Positions 44,201 through 53,974 of a stretch of DNA of 64,000 nucleotides are shown piece after piece. Within the stretch, counting starts at the first letter, position 1, and each line of letters opens with the position of its first letter. Source of the stretch: Lytechinus pictus (Eukaryota; Echinodermata; Echinoidea; Temnopleuroida; Toxopneustidae); contig NC_087259.1 of NCBI RefSeq assembly GCF_037042905.1, positions 20,170,501 to 20,234,500 of the forward strand, in the 5' to 3' direction. The notes below the pieces were generated by a model. The model made no database searches. It saw nothing but the letters and a program-made list of their open reading frames with translations, and had not been told where the DNA came from. Made by a program: the position numbers and the translations under genes.

Positions 44201-44443
44201 TTAACACCCCCCCCCCCTCACACACACACAGACACAAACAAAAGAGGGGGAGACTGACGGACACTGCACTGGCTCGTTTTGACTTACCGGTACTTTTATT
44301 ATTATTTTTTTTTACTTATGCAATTTGTTTGGTTTTCTTTCTCTAATGAGTATTCTAGATAAACTTACTTGTTCATCCTCCTGCATCGAGGCTGCTAAGG
44401 GCAGCCCGTCAGCGACACGGGCTATCATCGTCATCAAAACCAT
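32146..44443 (-). CDS. SEC22B: SEC22B, vesicle-trafficking R-SNARE (complete, 5 exons)
   Basis: Exons on the minus strand, 5' to 3': 44443-44369, 35450-35335, 34507-34347, 33111-32965, 32297-32146. Together they are 651 nt: 216 residues plus TGA, against 215 in mammals. It starts [20 protein letters not shown] and carries a longin domain (about 1-120), a v-SNARE helix with [20 protein letters not shown] and KRG (whose Arg is the expected zero-layer residue), [20 protein letters not shown], and a C-terminal membrane anchor [16 protein letters not shown]. The family acts as the R-SNARE in ER-Golgi transport and ER-phagosome contact. All junctions are GT-AG with consistent phases. Intron 1 is about 8.9 kb and packed with transposon sequence. 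The start is fixed by the conserved [20 protein letters not shown]. Confidence 0.98.
32965..33111 (-). CDS. SEC22B: SEC22B exon 4 (SNARE motif, N-terminal part)
   Basis: Encodes [20 protein letters not shown] and [20 protein letters not shown], then VMKRGVGLE. The Arg in KRG aligns with the R-SNARE zero-layer residue. Confidence 0.98.
33765..34290. repeat. tandem duplication of intron sequence with an embedded gggcccataacacaaag MITE
   Basis: Two copies of tagtcattactatattgact-cacataat...aaagttcaccatt occur at about 33952-34030 and 34216-34285. Each is preceded by MITE-like sequence ending in aagctttgtgttacggg / aacctttgtgttacggg. The MITE at 34050-34182 has inverted ends GGGCCCATAACACAAAGCTT and ...CTTTGTGTTACGGGACCC. 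It lies in SEC22B intron 3. Confidence 0.7.
34347..34507 (-). CDS. SEC22B: SEC22B exon 3 (longin domain)
   Basis: Encodes [33 protein letters not shown] and RPYSFIEF, the highly conserved second half of the longin fold. Confidence 0.98.
34508..35334. other. SEC22B intron 2, no gene
   Basis: Contains a poly-C run (about 34676-34694), a second short one at about 35200-35208, and AT-rich sequence including acagtggagttcaaaacttagtgaaccccacc/ggtggggttcaataaatttttagcac, a likely MITE (about 34815-35045) with inverted ends. Confidence 0.5.
35335..35450 (-). CDS. SEC22B: SEC22B exon 2 (longin domain)
   Basis: Encodes [20 protein letters not shown] and [18 protein letters not shown], ending two bases into the His codon completed by exon 3. 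It matches SGRDLQQYQSQAKQLFRKL of the mammalian protein. Confidence 0.97.
36277..37631 (-). mobile_element. GTCTCACCTGC element, copy 3 (reverse orientation)
   Basis: Reverse complement of the family: left edge aagtggaacgcctctggcag then tctcgcctgcattacgcaat, and right edge cgccgccgccgtcgccgtcg, then tatgcaggcgagacaaaaat. The ends here read CTCGCCTGC rather than CTCACCTGC. Tandem units contain AATGACCTTTGACCTTGGTC and atgtgacctgaaactc. Confidence 0.92.
37632..38690. other. SEC22B intron 1 sequence with CG-rich repeats
   Basis: Contains cgcgcgcgcacctcgacgcg and cgcgcgcacgcacatgcgca alternating purine-pyrimidine stretches (37728-37880) and two TGACGTCATCAAA motifs (about 38188 and 38237). ORFs here (for example 37512-37934) are not recognisable genes. 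Confidence 0.45.
38687..38756 (+). pseudogene. tRNA-Arg-derived sequence (pseudogene or SINE head)
   Basis: GTGGCTCAATGGATAACGCA is close to the D-arm of arginine tRNAs, and CAGGTTCGAGTCCTG is a perfect T-arm with B box. The anticodon arm (acttgacttgcgttctcggg) does not fold properly and the acceptor stem does not pair, so it is not a working tRNA gene. It is followed by a T-run (a possible pol III terminator). Confidence 0.7.
39080..39240 (+). repeat. pyrimidine-rich TTCC/TTTC tract
   Basis: Imperfect (TTCC)n and (TTTC)n sequence in SEC22B intron 1; no coding content. Confidence 0.8.
39777..40255 (+). repeat. ggtctaat minisatellite with a 228-bp duplication
   Basis: TTTGGTCTACATGCAGTTTG with its flanks occurs at about 39805 and 40028, each preceded by cagtgtgaaatatgt (39776, 40004). 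Between and after these are many catttggtcta / gttggtctaattt units of about 12-30 bp. Confidence 0.8.
41160..41367. mobile_element. GGATCC-end MITE with poly-C
   Basis: The right end CCTGGATCCACCCCTG and left end cactggtggatctggggg are inverted; three poly-C runs lie inside (about 41199, 41267, 41332). Related ends occur at 49672 (agtagcggatccagggatg) and 52858 (caggggcggatccaggattt). Confidence 0.6.
42105..42353. mobile_element. MITE with ggcggcggaag ends and homopolymers
   Basis: Left ttggcggcggaagcc and right acttccaccgcctatg are inverted. The interior alternates poly-A and poly-G runs (gaccaaaaatcttagggggg). No gene. Confidence 0.6.
43560..44100. other. CpG-containing part of SEC22B intron 1 near exon 1
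   Basis: Higher GC with cgcacgtacgtgacgtaatc, cccgcgcgcgatt and several CpGs, unlike the surrounding AT-rich intron. It may be promoter-proximal regulatory sequence (inference). A 108-codon frame at 43704-44030 has no recognisable similarity. Confidence 0.35.
44114..44129 (-). promoter_or_regulatory. CTCF-like motif
   Basis: On the minus strand TCACTAGATGGCGCTG agrees with the bilaterian CTCF core CCASYAGRKGGCRS at all but the first position. It lies 240 bp inside SEC22B intron 1. Confidence 0.4.
44369..44443 (-). CDS. SEC22B: SEC22B exon 1 (start codon, longin domain start)
   Basis: Exactly 25 codons, [20 protein letters not shown] plus QEDEQ, then donor GTAAGT. An AG sits directly before the ATG, so the 5' UTR could be spliced from a further upstream exon. 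Confidence 0.97.
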
Positions 44444-45585
44444 CTTGAGAAATTGTTTATGATGAAAAAGAGAAAGGAATGGATGGATGGACTGGTCAAC
44501 AAGACAACTGCAAGTGCAACTGTTCCTCAGGTTTGCCTACAGCAAAATCAATACGTGGAGCTAGTGATGCTGAACTAGGTTATACAGAGATCTTCTAAGC
44601 TCTCAGCACGTCGATTCCCGATGAGCGTGGATAGCTCTTCTCTTACTGCTTCGTTAAAACCTTGAGAAATGTGTCGAATATAGCAAGATAACCAAATGGT
44701 ATACCTGAAATTCAATTGAAATCGAAATTCCAGGGTGGTATAGGATCTAAAAAGAGATTCATACGTGTACCACAAAATTAGCCTTATCTCAAAACGCACA
44801 GCAGAAACTTTGAAGATGAATTATCAATTTCGAATGCATAAATTGCATTTCTCAAAGATTTAATTTAGAGAACGCAACTATTTTGGAAGATCTTCAATTA
44901 AAAAATAAATAATACAATCATAGACGAAGTAAAACACTTATAACGTGCAGTTTTATTGAATTTTATAATACTATGACGTCTGGTATTGACCATGAAATCC
45001 GAAGAGGAAAAAGGTAAGAGAGAGTGGTAATGAATAAAATATCAATTTAAGAATCGTATTTCCAAGTATTAAAAATAAAATACGGGTCAATGATTTTTTT
45101 TATTTTTATCAAAAAAAATAGTTTAAAAATAATATTTTTAGACTTTTAAGTTTCAAATTAAAAAGAATTGAATTTATTTAATATATTTGAACCCCAAACA
45201 TATTGTTGAAATTCTTTAATTGCAAAATAAACGAACAGTCAACTTTGTAGTGGCTATCTTCAACTACTTTGACCGACGAACTTCGAACGTGAGGAGCTTT
45301 CTTATATTTCGTATTACGTATTTCCCCCCTATTGATTGATAATGTACGTATTAAAATGAATATTTCACTGTTTTTTTATGTTAAATTTTCATTTTTATTC
45401 AATCAATTGAATAATGTCAAGTATATAATAAGTCTTGCCGTGGATGTGTGGTGTACCTGACTCAGCTCTGAATTGCGTAATGTATGTCCCACGTATTTAA
45501 AATTGCGTGGTAAAAAAGTTCAATTGAAGAAGGTGAAAATGGCAGAATGCATCTGATCTGGCAGGGCCGGGGCGGTATCACTCAC
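44444..45585. other. SEC22B upstream region
   Basis: Immediately upstream of the SEC22B start; presumably holds the 5' UTR and promoter. No TATA box or initiator can be assigned. From about 44850 the sequence is very AT-rich with nothing recognised. Confidence 0.35.
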
Positions 45586-45594
45586 ACTAATACG

Positions 45595-46127
45595 TAACCC
45601 AGAGAGCTCCCGCCCGCGCAGCGGGCGGGAGCCCAGAAGCTTACCGTGTATTTTACCATTGTCACCGGACTAGGGTGATTTATGGTCTAAATATTTCTCA
45701 AAATGAATTGTGAAAACAGAAAGTATACAATCAATTACCACGATTATATGGATGAAGGTCTAACGAGTGGCAGTTTCCTGACATCTGGGCACAGACTGGA
45801 ACCTCAAATAAACGAAAAGTTCTCTCCTCTACCCCAGTCTCGATCGGCCATTTTGTTACAATTTTTAACAAAAATGGCCGATCGAAACGGGGGTAGAAGG
45901 AGAGAACTTTTCGTTTTTTTGAGGTTCCAGTCTGTGCCCAGATGTCAGGAAACTGCCACTCGTTAGACCTTCATCCATATAATCGTGGTAATTGTATACT
46001 TTCTGTTTTCACAATTCATTTTGAGAAATATTTAGACCATAAATCACCCTAGTCCGGTGACAATGGTAAAATACACGGTAAGCTTCTGGGCTCCCGCCCG
46101 CTGCGCGGGCGGGAGCTCTCTGGGTTA
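45595..46127. mobile_element. intact 533-bp palindromic (Mutator-like/foldback) element, copy 2
   Basis: Almost fully palindromic about 45861: ends TAACCCAGAGAGCTCCCGCC and its complement; inner arms share gtgatttatggtctaaatat, aacgagtggcagtttcctga, ctgggcacagactggaacct. It is flanked by a perfect 9-bp target duplication ACTAATACG (45586-45594, 46128-46136), the length typical of Mutator-like elements. Each end contains its own 12-bp-stem hairpin, GCTCCCGCCCGC-gca-GCGGGCGGGAGC at 45606-45632 and its mirror at 46090-46116. The 87-codon frame inside is an artefact of the palindrome. Confidence 0.92.
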
Positions 46128-46132
46128 ACTAA

Positions 46133-46165
46133 TACGAGGTTCGTATATATTATACGAACCTCGTA
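46133..46165. repeat. 33-bp hairpin beside the palindromic element
   Basis: TACGAGGTTCGTATA (46133-46147), loop TAT, then the exact complement TATACGAACCTCGTA (46151-46165). It overlaps the right copy of the 9-bp target duplication. Confidence 0.9.
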
Positions 46166-47154
46166 CACCGGACCGTGTTTGACCGTAGATTTCGAACTAG
46201 TCGGCAAACATTGCTTCATTGCTGAAGTAATATTTGCCGAAACTCCTTCTCGCTACGCACCGGGGCTCTTTCCGGTAAGTAGCAATACATAACAAAATTA
46301 TACATATGATATTTAACTCATTTCATTTAAAAAGAGCAAATTTCGCTTACCTCGGCCTAGCAAGTGACTTCGTTTGTCTCTTCTACGGAAATACAAGGAA
46401 GCCCGTTGGTGGCGCTAATAAATTTCACAACCTTGATTCAGCTCCTCGGTAATTTTATAACTGTGTCTAAATTCTTTGAATGCGCAATTCTTATGATTAA
46501 TTTACTAATTATGGGCACCAATAAATAAAATAGGGTAACGCGCCCGGTATTCGGTCACCTCCCAGAATTCGGTCAGACAGCTGTTTCAACAGCTGTTGAA
46601 AAAAAAAAAATAATGCATGAGCCAGAAAACTTTGGCATATCATGCAAGAAACCAGCACTTCCAGCCCACCTCAAAAAAAATGTCGATTAAGACAAGCACA
46701 CAGCCAAAAACTAACCTTAAAATTGACCGCGTCGGGGGGGTTTTGTTTACTTCCGGGTTTCTTAGCTATTGAGTTAAGCGGACGCAGCCTCATGTAAACT
46801 CTTGTGACGTCATGACTTCGTGTGTAGGTGTAGTGAATTTGGTACGAGTGTGAAGGGGAAGACTTGTGTGTTCACCCAGTCGCAGCGAATATGCAACTAG
46901 CAGTGAAACTGATGAGTAGCGAGGGCTTATACATTGCCCCTATAGTGAGAGGGCGCTCGACCAGAATTCGGTCGCGCAACATTGAGTGTTTTGCCGGTGT
47001 GTTTGTAAGGAGGGAAGAGCGTGCAGATACGTTGCTCCTCGCAAGTGAAACACTTCTCTTAATCCATTTTTTGTTCTGTTAGGCCTAAATAAGTTTAGAA
47101 TATATCTAAAATTATTTTTCATGAATAAAAATCTTAAATCAAAGATGTTTATTG

Positions 47155-47470
47155 CCTATGAAAATGCAATTTGAGCAGGTGAATGACGATGGTGACGAAG
47201 TTGGTAAATTTGACCAAGGCTCATTTTGATTGCCTTTGCGTGATTGAGTTGAAGTCTACATCTTTCTCAAATGATAGGGCAAATGATATGCCTACGTTAG
47301 GCCTAAATAAGTTAAGAATATACCTACAATTATTTTTATTAATAAAAATCTTAAAACAAAGATGTTTATTGCCTGTGAAAATGCAATATGAGCGGGTGAA
47401 TGACGATGGTGACGAAGTTGGCGAATTTGACCAGGGCTCATTTTGATATTGCCTTTAACGTGATTGAGAT
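47155..47470 (+). repeat. 213-bp tandem duplication inside the TA-flanked transposon
   Basis: GTGAATGACGATGGTGACGA-agttgg occurs at about 47180 and 47395; the preceding attaaaaatcttaaa-caaagatgtttattgcc is duplicated too. The reading VNDDGDEVG...FDQGSF-stop is preserved in both copies, and a weaker third copy (gtggatgacaatgttgacga) lies at 47799. Confidence 0.85.
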
Positions 47471-48040
47471 TAATTCTTAGTGATTTCCTTTTTGGCCTCA
47501 ATAGTTAAACTGTGTTATTTTTTTAATGTTATCATAGTTATTTTCAATATTATTATTAATTTGAATAATACATCCGGTTCCAGGGATGATGGACCCCCCA
47601 AGAAAAAAAAATTAAAAAGGCTCTTCCACGAGTGTTATTTTAAAAGACGTCATTGCTAGATCAAAGGCTGGAAAATTGCCCCTCAATTTTGCCTGTCCCT
47701 CACATATCAGAGGTCTGCAGCTAATTTTTTTGGTCGTTTTAATTTAAAACAAGGGGCCTTTTAATATTGTCATCATTGCTAATAACATCAATCGAAAGTG
47801 GATGACAATGTTGACGAATTCGGTTAGAATTATCAGTTACTGTTGTGAATTCAATTGGAATTCAGTTGCCCGAGTTAGGCCTAAAGTGATTTATAGAATT
47901 AATAAAATGTTCCTTTCGTCTAATATTAATTTTAAATTCTTTGAGTTCATACTTTCAATGACTTTTCAAACAGATATCAAATCTTTACTAACAGTATATC
48001 AAACAGCAGGTTGACAACTCAGTATTGGATGGTAGACAAG

Positions 48041-48373
48041 ATGTCAAAAAGGAGGGCGTCTGAGGTATATGGGATACCTAAATCAACGCATAGGGATAAA
48101 GTAGGTCTACATATTTTTATTTACTTAACCATACTCTGAACTTAAACTATTATATCAATCGGTAATTTCCATCATGCTGTGTAATTCAAATGTTCTAAAA
48201 AATTTTCCTTACCAGTTTCTCCACAGATCGATGGGAAGACACCAGTAAAATCGCGGCATGGTTCCAGCCCTTACCTGTCCGTTTCTATAAAAGCAAATTT
48301 GGCGGCATGGGAACAGCGGATGGCAAAATTCGGGGTGAAGAGACTAGAGTTTCAGCAGATGATTCAAAATTAA
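48041..48373 (+). pseudogene. pipsqueak-type HTH transposase fragment (two exons)
   Basis: 48041-48100 reads MSKRRASEVYGIPKSTHRDK and runs into donor AAA|GTAGGT. 48227-48373 (acceptor ctccacag) continues in phase 0 with IDGKTPVKSRHGSSPYLSVS and ANLAAWEQRMAKFGVKRL to a TAA. ASxxYGIPxSTxRDK followed by a GxxP..RHGxxPYLS linker is the pattern of psq-type HTH domains in pogo/Tigger-like and related proteins. The frame extends upstream of 48041 without Met. It ends soon after the HTH, so this is a fragment or one end of a broken transposase gene. Confidence 0.65.
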
Positions 48374-49671
48374 TTGTCGGTCTCGTCGTTATTTTGTCTT
48401 TCTTTCCCTTTTAATTTTTCTCGTTCATTTTTGGGGGATTTAAAGGACCATTGATGTAGTAAAGGAAATGACAATAGCGAGGGCAGTAGTTTTGTGTTTT
48501 AATATGGAACCAGTAAATGATGATATTGAAGGAAGTTGCAATAAAACAATGAGCATAATTATGAAAAGGATAGTGTAAGAATGATAGATTAAGGCCATTA
48601 TGATGAAATTAATTTATGTACATTATCTTCATTCAAATTATTTCATCAAGAAGGCGTACCACACTTGTATTCAAGAAAGATTTAGCATTGAGTGAATTAA
48701 AGATAGTCTTCAATGACCTCTTATATCACTATGTTCCCTAAAACTTTGTTTGATTTATCAAAGGAATGATATGAAATCCTTATTTCCTCTTCGTTTTCCC
48801 TATATCGGAGGCCGACGTAGATCTTATAAGTATCATTGAGCCATTAATTTTATTGTAAAAAATAAACTAATATAAAATCCAAGAAATTACAAAGAAAATA
48901 TATATTCTACGCAGTTGTTAGCCCTGGTACTAATTATTTTGCAGTACAAGAATTATTTTTACATTCTATTGTTTGTATTCATATCATTCTTAATTTTATA
49001 TCAATTTTATGTATTGTACGTAGTCGTAGATGGCCAAACAGTAAATTTTGTTACAAAGTATTTGATTTATTGATTTCTTTCCATTTATGAAAGACAAGAG
49101 TATGAAACTTATTTGCCATTTGTATTAATTCTACATTCACCTTGCCATTCATTTCATAGACTGAAAAAAAATAAACAACATCTTGACTGCAAAGACGTGA
49201 AGTTTCAATAACATGTTGCCCATTTGACTCTTTGTCTGTAATGAAATTGACTGAAACGATGATGCTGCGCCATTTTCTGGTTGATTCCGTTTTGGATTGT
49301 TGTATTAAAAATTCTGAGTGATTGAAAATTTATATAATCTTAACGAGAGGGGATTGATATGGTCAGCAGAGCAGAGGATTAATATTCATTGGGGACCTCT
49401 ATTGTTGCATCCACCCCCTAAAAAATACAAAAGATAATCCTCTTCTCCGATGCCCATAGTTTGAATGAGCTAGTGTTGATCTACTATTTGACATAGGTCG
49501 TGTGGCTGATTATCTTTTGGTGATTGACTGGAGCGACTAAAAACAAAAACCAAATTATTTGATAGATTTTCATGAATGACTATCAGGACTATCGGGATGG
49601 CAGATTAAAAATATGATTTTAGAAAATTATGAACATTAAGTAAAATCTCCAAAATAATAAATTCTACTCAG

Positions 49672-50280
49672 TAGCGGATCCAGGGATGAGCCCCCTTAAT
49701 TTGACACTTTTATCATGTAAAAAGAAACGGGAATTACGGGTACACGGACCTTGCTCCCCGCTTGGATTCCCCACTGTACTGAATTACCAAATAAGCAACA
49801 AAAAAAAAAATAATAATAATAATAATAAACAGACCAAAATGATTAAAGACTCCCTCAAACAAAAACAGAACAACCCCAAACAAGCGAGCATGCATCTGAA
49901 AATGAAAACGGCAAACGGGTATGAAACCATGCAAGTTGGAATGTTACCAAAACAAAACACAAAAACAACATAAACATAACATCGAAAAGCAAAACAAGTG
50001 ATTGAAAGTAGGAAATCGAAATTCATAAACAAAATATAAGAACACAAAACCCCCAAACAAACGAGCATGCATCCGGGGCATGCATAGGAATATGAAAACG
50101 GCAAACAGGTAAGAAACCATGCAAGTTGGGATTATGTAAATACCAAAACAAAACAGAAAAAAAATAACATGAAATGTAACGTCGCAAAGCAAAACAAGTG
50201 ATTGAAAGTAGGAAATTATAAATCATAAACAAAGTAAAATAATACAAAAGGAGTTTTGCCTGTAAAAGAGGGAAGAAAAA
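49672..50280. repeat. A-rich tandem duplication of about 195 bp within the transposon
   Basis: ggcaaac-ggtatgaaaccatgcaagttgg and agcaaaacaagtgattgaaagtaggaaat recur at about 49910-50020 and 50098-50215. The first part opens with the agtagcggatccaggg end of the GGATCC MITE family, which may have inserted here. Confidence 0.7.
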
Positions 50281-50799
50281 ATACAAAAGTTAATTATTAA
50301 ACATGTATTTTCATAGAATGAATAATGAAACATATATATTCAGTTTACGCCATCACATGGCGAAATTTCAAACAATACCGTTCAGTCTCAATTCTTCCAC
50401 CTGTTCTGTTATTTCTAGTGGACTAATTAGGTTTTATTGTTGCTTTTATTAAAAAATAAACACTAGAAATGTATAATTAAGATGTTGAGATCACATAAAA
50501 GGAATAAAAAACAGTAAGCATAAGATAAATTCGAATAGTTAACATCAGATAAATCGCGCGTTTTCGCGCGACCGAATTCTGGGCGGCGTGACCGAATACT
50601 GGGCGGAAAACACCACCTCGGTCTATCGGCAATATTTTCTTCAACAATATTCAATATTCTAAATGAGTTCAATAATCTGAAAGAGGACAATTTTTTCTTT
50701 CTCCTGGTCGGTGGATTTACAAATAAATGAGGTAGGTATTTATTTTACCGGCGATTTCCCCTTAAGTGACCGAATACCGGGCGCGTTACCCTACCTTCA

Positions 50800-52850
50800 A
50801 AAACATAATTCAGGATTACTATTGGCGATGATAACACTTTTGTTGCAATTAATTTAAAACGATGACTAATATAATTTTTTTTTTTTTAAATACACATGCC
50901 TGGAACGAAACCAGCAGTACAAGCAGTATTAACGAACGTCACGGTATACCAAAGTCTATACAATGAAAAGATTGGACACTTCACGGACTTCGCGTAATGC
51001 CTTGCGTCGATTTGCGTGTAGAATAGTGTAGGTTCCTAATCTTTCCCTTGTCGTGTCTTTGATATGAATATAAATCGCGCGCCCTCTTTAGGCGAAAATT
51101 TATATCTACGCTGACCAAATTTTATCTCCGTGAAATCTTCACTAAAGATCAAGAAAATATACATATTTTTAAGAAAAAACTTCAAGGAGAAGTCACGGAA
51201 GGATCTAAATGATTCGGTAAGTGTCATAGCAGAATGTGAAATACCAGATTATTGGTGATATTTTATGTGGGCAAAAGCCCACTATCTTTTTGACTTGTCG
51301 TGTGTGTCGCGTGCATATGACTGATATTCCTTCGCACGCGAGATGATATGAACCCATGGGTGGGGCTGTATATAGATCTAACGTTAGTCTAAAAGTGTCG
51401 AGATAAGACATTATTCAAGATGCATCAGGATATATCCTGGACAATGTCTTATCTCGACATTTTATATTTTCTCACAGAGAATGGACATGATTGATGGAGA
51501 TATTAAATAATAGGGATTAATAATATTAAATTGGTATTCTCGAGGAGGTAACTTTTTTTTCAAAAGTAAATTGATTATTTATTATTGTCATGAACTGTAC
51601 CTACCAATCATACTCATAGCCTATTAGTATTAGCTATCACAGCCGCTTTGAGTTTAAGACATTATCCGTCCCCGTGTTAAATTGGTGAGATCAATATTAA
51701 TTTCTACAAACACTCAAACTTTTTTGAAATAAAAATAGATAAAATTTACATCGTGTACTTTGAGGTCCATAATAATCCATTTTACAGAGGCGACCTTGTC
51801 ACTCGTACATCCCCGAAAAAGTCGCCACCTTGAAAATATCGAGTTTCGCGAGATCTGACTTGCAGGTTTTATTTTCTCATATCATTGCTATTCAATGAAA
51901 CATCAATTTTCTTTCTTTTCGAGTTCGAAAAAGTATTTTGATGCTGAAAATACAATACGGGTGAGCAAAATTGTGTTTTAAATGTGATTTTTTGTTTGCA
52001 TAATTCATGAATATTATCAATTATTGTTCGGTCTTTATCTTTTTTTCTCAGGCGGCATTTTCTTGACGCCGATGTATGAATTGAAGGTTTTTTCTTCGGG
52101 CGATGGTCATTTTCTGACTTTACAAATGTGTCACATATCGCCCTCAAAGCTTAAACACAAGGCGATGTCGGACTAATGAGTCATAATTTTTTTAGAGTTT
52201 GAGCGAGGATGAGCTGGCATTAATATTGACCCTTTTTTTTTTTTTAAATATAAATAACACTACATACCTTAATTTAATAAATAACAATTGTCGCATTCAA
52301 CTTCTGCTGTGACATGAAATGAATGGGTAGACCGGATCGAGCTCTGTGTGTCTCTAGGTGCAGTGGTCACTGGTAGAACATGTATAAGAGCTGGAGAATC
52401 TGCACGTGGCATGTGTGTGTGCATGGTGTGCATGTATACAATTGCAAGTCATGTGCAATCATCAACTTTGAAGCCAAAGGAGACAAAGGGGGTTGTTGTT
52501 GTTATGTTCTTGTTATTTTGAATAGGCAAACTACTGTAGTCAGTTTTGACTATTGTTGCCTTGTAAATTTGCTTTCCTTTTTTTTTTTTTAACAGAATAA
52601 TTTCTTTGTTGAATCTATATCAGTTAGAAAAATAAAGGAAAGAGAGAAAAGAAAAGTTCTTAGGAAATCATGCAAGACCACCTCTCCTGCCCTGTACAGC
52701 ACGTTATCCTGACAAGCCCGCTCGAGGTGCATTTCGAGGGCGTCTCAGGAGTACAAAAAATTGTATGTTAGCCCCCTGTTCAAATATTTGTTTTACAGCA
52801 AATGGATAATATCAGGGATGGAATGGGTATGTCTCTTTTCAAATATAGAA
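50800..52850. other. intergenic region, largely unrecognised
   Basis: Between the transposon and PRPF4. It contains the hairpin at 51396-51459, AT-rich sequence, a stretch around 51780-51850 with CpGs, and a minus-strand frame at 51869-52147 that I could not assign. Confidence 0.35.
51396..51459. repeat. 64-bp hairpin with an inner palindrome
   Basis: TGTCGAGATAAGACATT (51396-51412) is exactly complementary to 51443-51459. Inside the loop is another palindrome, CAGGATATATCCTG (51426-51439). Size and shape fit either a tiny foldback element or a small hairpin RNA precursor; nothing decides between them. Confidence 0.85.
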
Positions 52851-52857
52851 TCTTGAC

Positions 52858-53110
52858 ACCAGGGGCGGATCCAGGATTTTTCAAAAATTTGACAAGCAAA
52901 AAAAAAGAAAAGGGTTTTCAACCAAAAATGAAGTAGGCATTTCGTCCACAAAAAATTTGACAGGCAAAAAAAAAAGTCCTCACTTTCAAAAGGGGGGAAG
53001 GCACACTTGTGTTTTAACGGCATTTTTAAATTACAAATTTCAATTGTGCTTCTCAAAGGGGGGCATGGGCATGCTGCGATTTTCCTGTGCACAGTGGCAT
53101 ATAATGCACC
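52858..53110. mobile_element. GGGGCGGATCCAGG MITE fragment
   Basis: It begins caggggcggatccaggattt, the shared end of this MITE family, with duplicated aaaaatttgacaagcaaaaaa segments (52884 and 52958). The far end is not recognisable. Confidence 0.5.
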
Positions 53111-53974
53111 CATGGGTGGATAATTCCTAGGCCTAACTTATAGTCTAATGTACATGAATGTAATGATAAATTAAACTTAGTTTAAATTAAAGAGCTAGGC
53201 GACTAGGAGTAACGCACCCAGAATTCAGTATATGCCCTCATTTGACATGGATAGAAGTTGAAAATAAACATTGCAATAAAAAATAGACATATATATTAAA
53301 TGAACATTGATGCAAATTTCATTTTGCAGTTTTGGAAAAGAGATTTTATAACAAAAAATATTGCAGAAAAGCTAAACATTTCAAATTTCAGGCAGGTTAC
53401 TCTAACTTCACCTGCCCAGGATTCTGGTACTTTTGTCATGTTAAGGCTTAAGCTTTAATTTTTTGTGCAAGATTTTTGGTTTTAAAAAAAATTTCACAAA
53501 ATTATTTCATAAAATCTTGAAATGTATCACCATGTAAAATGAAAAAACAGAGTTTGACTCACCAATGTAGAAAAGGGCAAGTATATCTATATTCTTCTTC
53601 ATCTTTCCCTTCAGTTTTCAACTCAGCAGATTGCAATTTTTTATTGCAATCTGCTGTTTAGTCAGCTTTGCGCACATAAAATCCTTTGGCATGCGATAAT
53701 TGGCATGAACTTACCGCCCTCTTGTGTGGAAAAGAAGTGAGCGACTTTGCTAGACTCTTCCTCACCGAAGTTATAGTGTTTTCTCTCTCTTATTGCGTGC
53801 AATAATACCTGTAACACCAACATCATAATCAATTGAATTCAATATTCAAATAATGATGGAATTAACCTAATGATGAATTAATTTTTATGATTATTCCATT
53901 GTTTATATTTTAAATGAAATGTAAAGTCCTTTAAAATTTCTGTTTAATGATTGATACGGTCATTCAAGATCATA

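Larger units (their letters stand above)
46533..50791. mobile_element. 4.26-kb DNA transposon with 26-bp perfect TIRs and TA flanks
   Basis: 46533-46558 (GGGTAACGCGCCCGGTATTC and six more bases) is exactly complementary to 50766-50791, and both ends are flanked by TA (46531-46532, 50792-50793). More inverted motifs lie inside: cccagaattcggtc at the left, ccagaattcggtcgcgc at 46961-46977, and gcgcgaccgaattctgg at 50567-50583. The TA duplication suggests the Tc1/mariner superfamily or another TA-inserting group. A pipsqueak-type HTH remnant lies inside. The catalytic domain was not found, so it is probably non-autonomous. Confidence 0.85.

Noticed and set aside
45703..45966. 87-codon frame also found on the minus strand at 1218-1481
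   Set aside because: Both come from arms of the same palindromic element; the frame spans the centre of the palindrome and has no protein signature.
51869..52147. 92-codon minus-strand frame with a basic stretch
   Set aside because: Starts at a Met and looks superficially protein-like, but has no recognisable domain, splice context or codon evidence; kept only as unassigned.
52793..53113. 106-codon minus-strand Cys/Phe-rich frame
   Set aside because: Lies in a GGATCC-end MITE with A-runs; composition reflects the repeat.
53702..53722. second CTCF-like motif (accgccctcttgtgtgg)
   Set aside because: It departs from the consensus at two or more positions; too weak to annotate.
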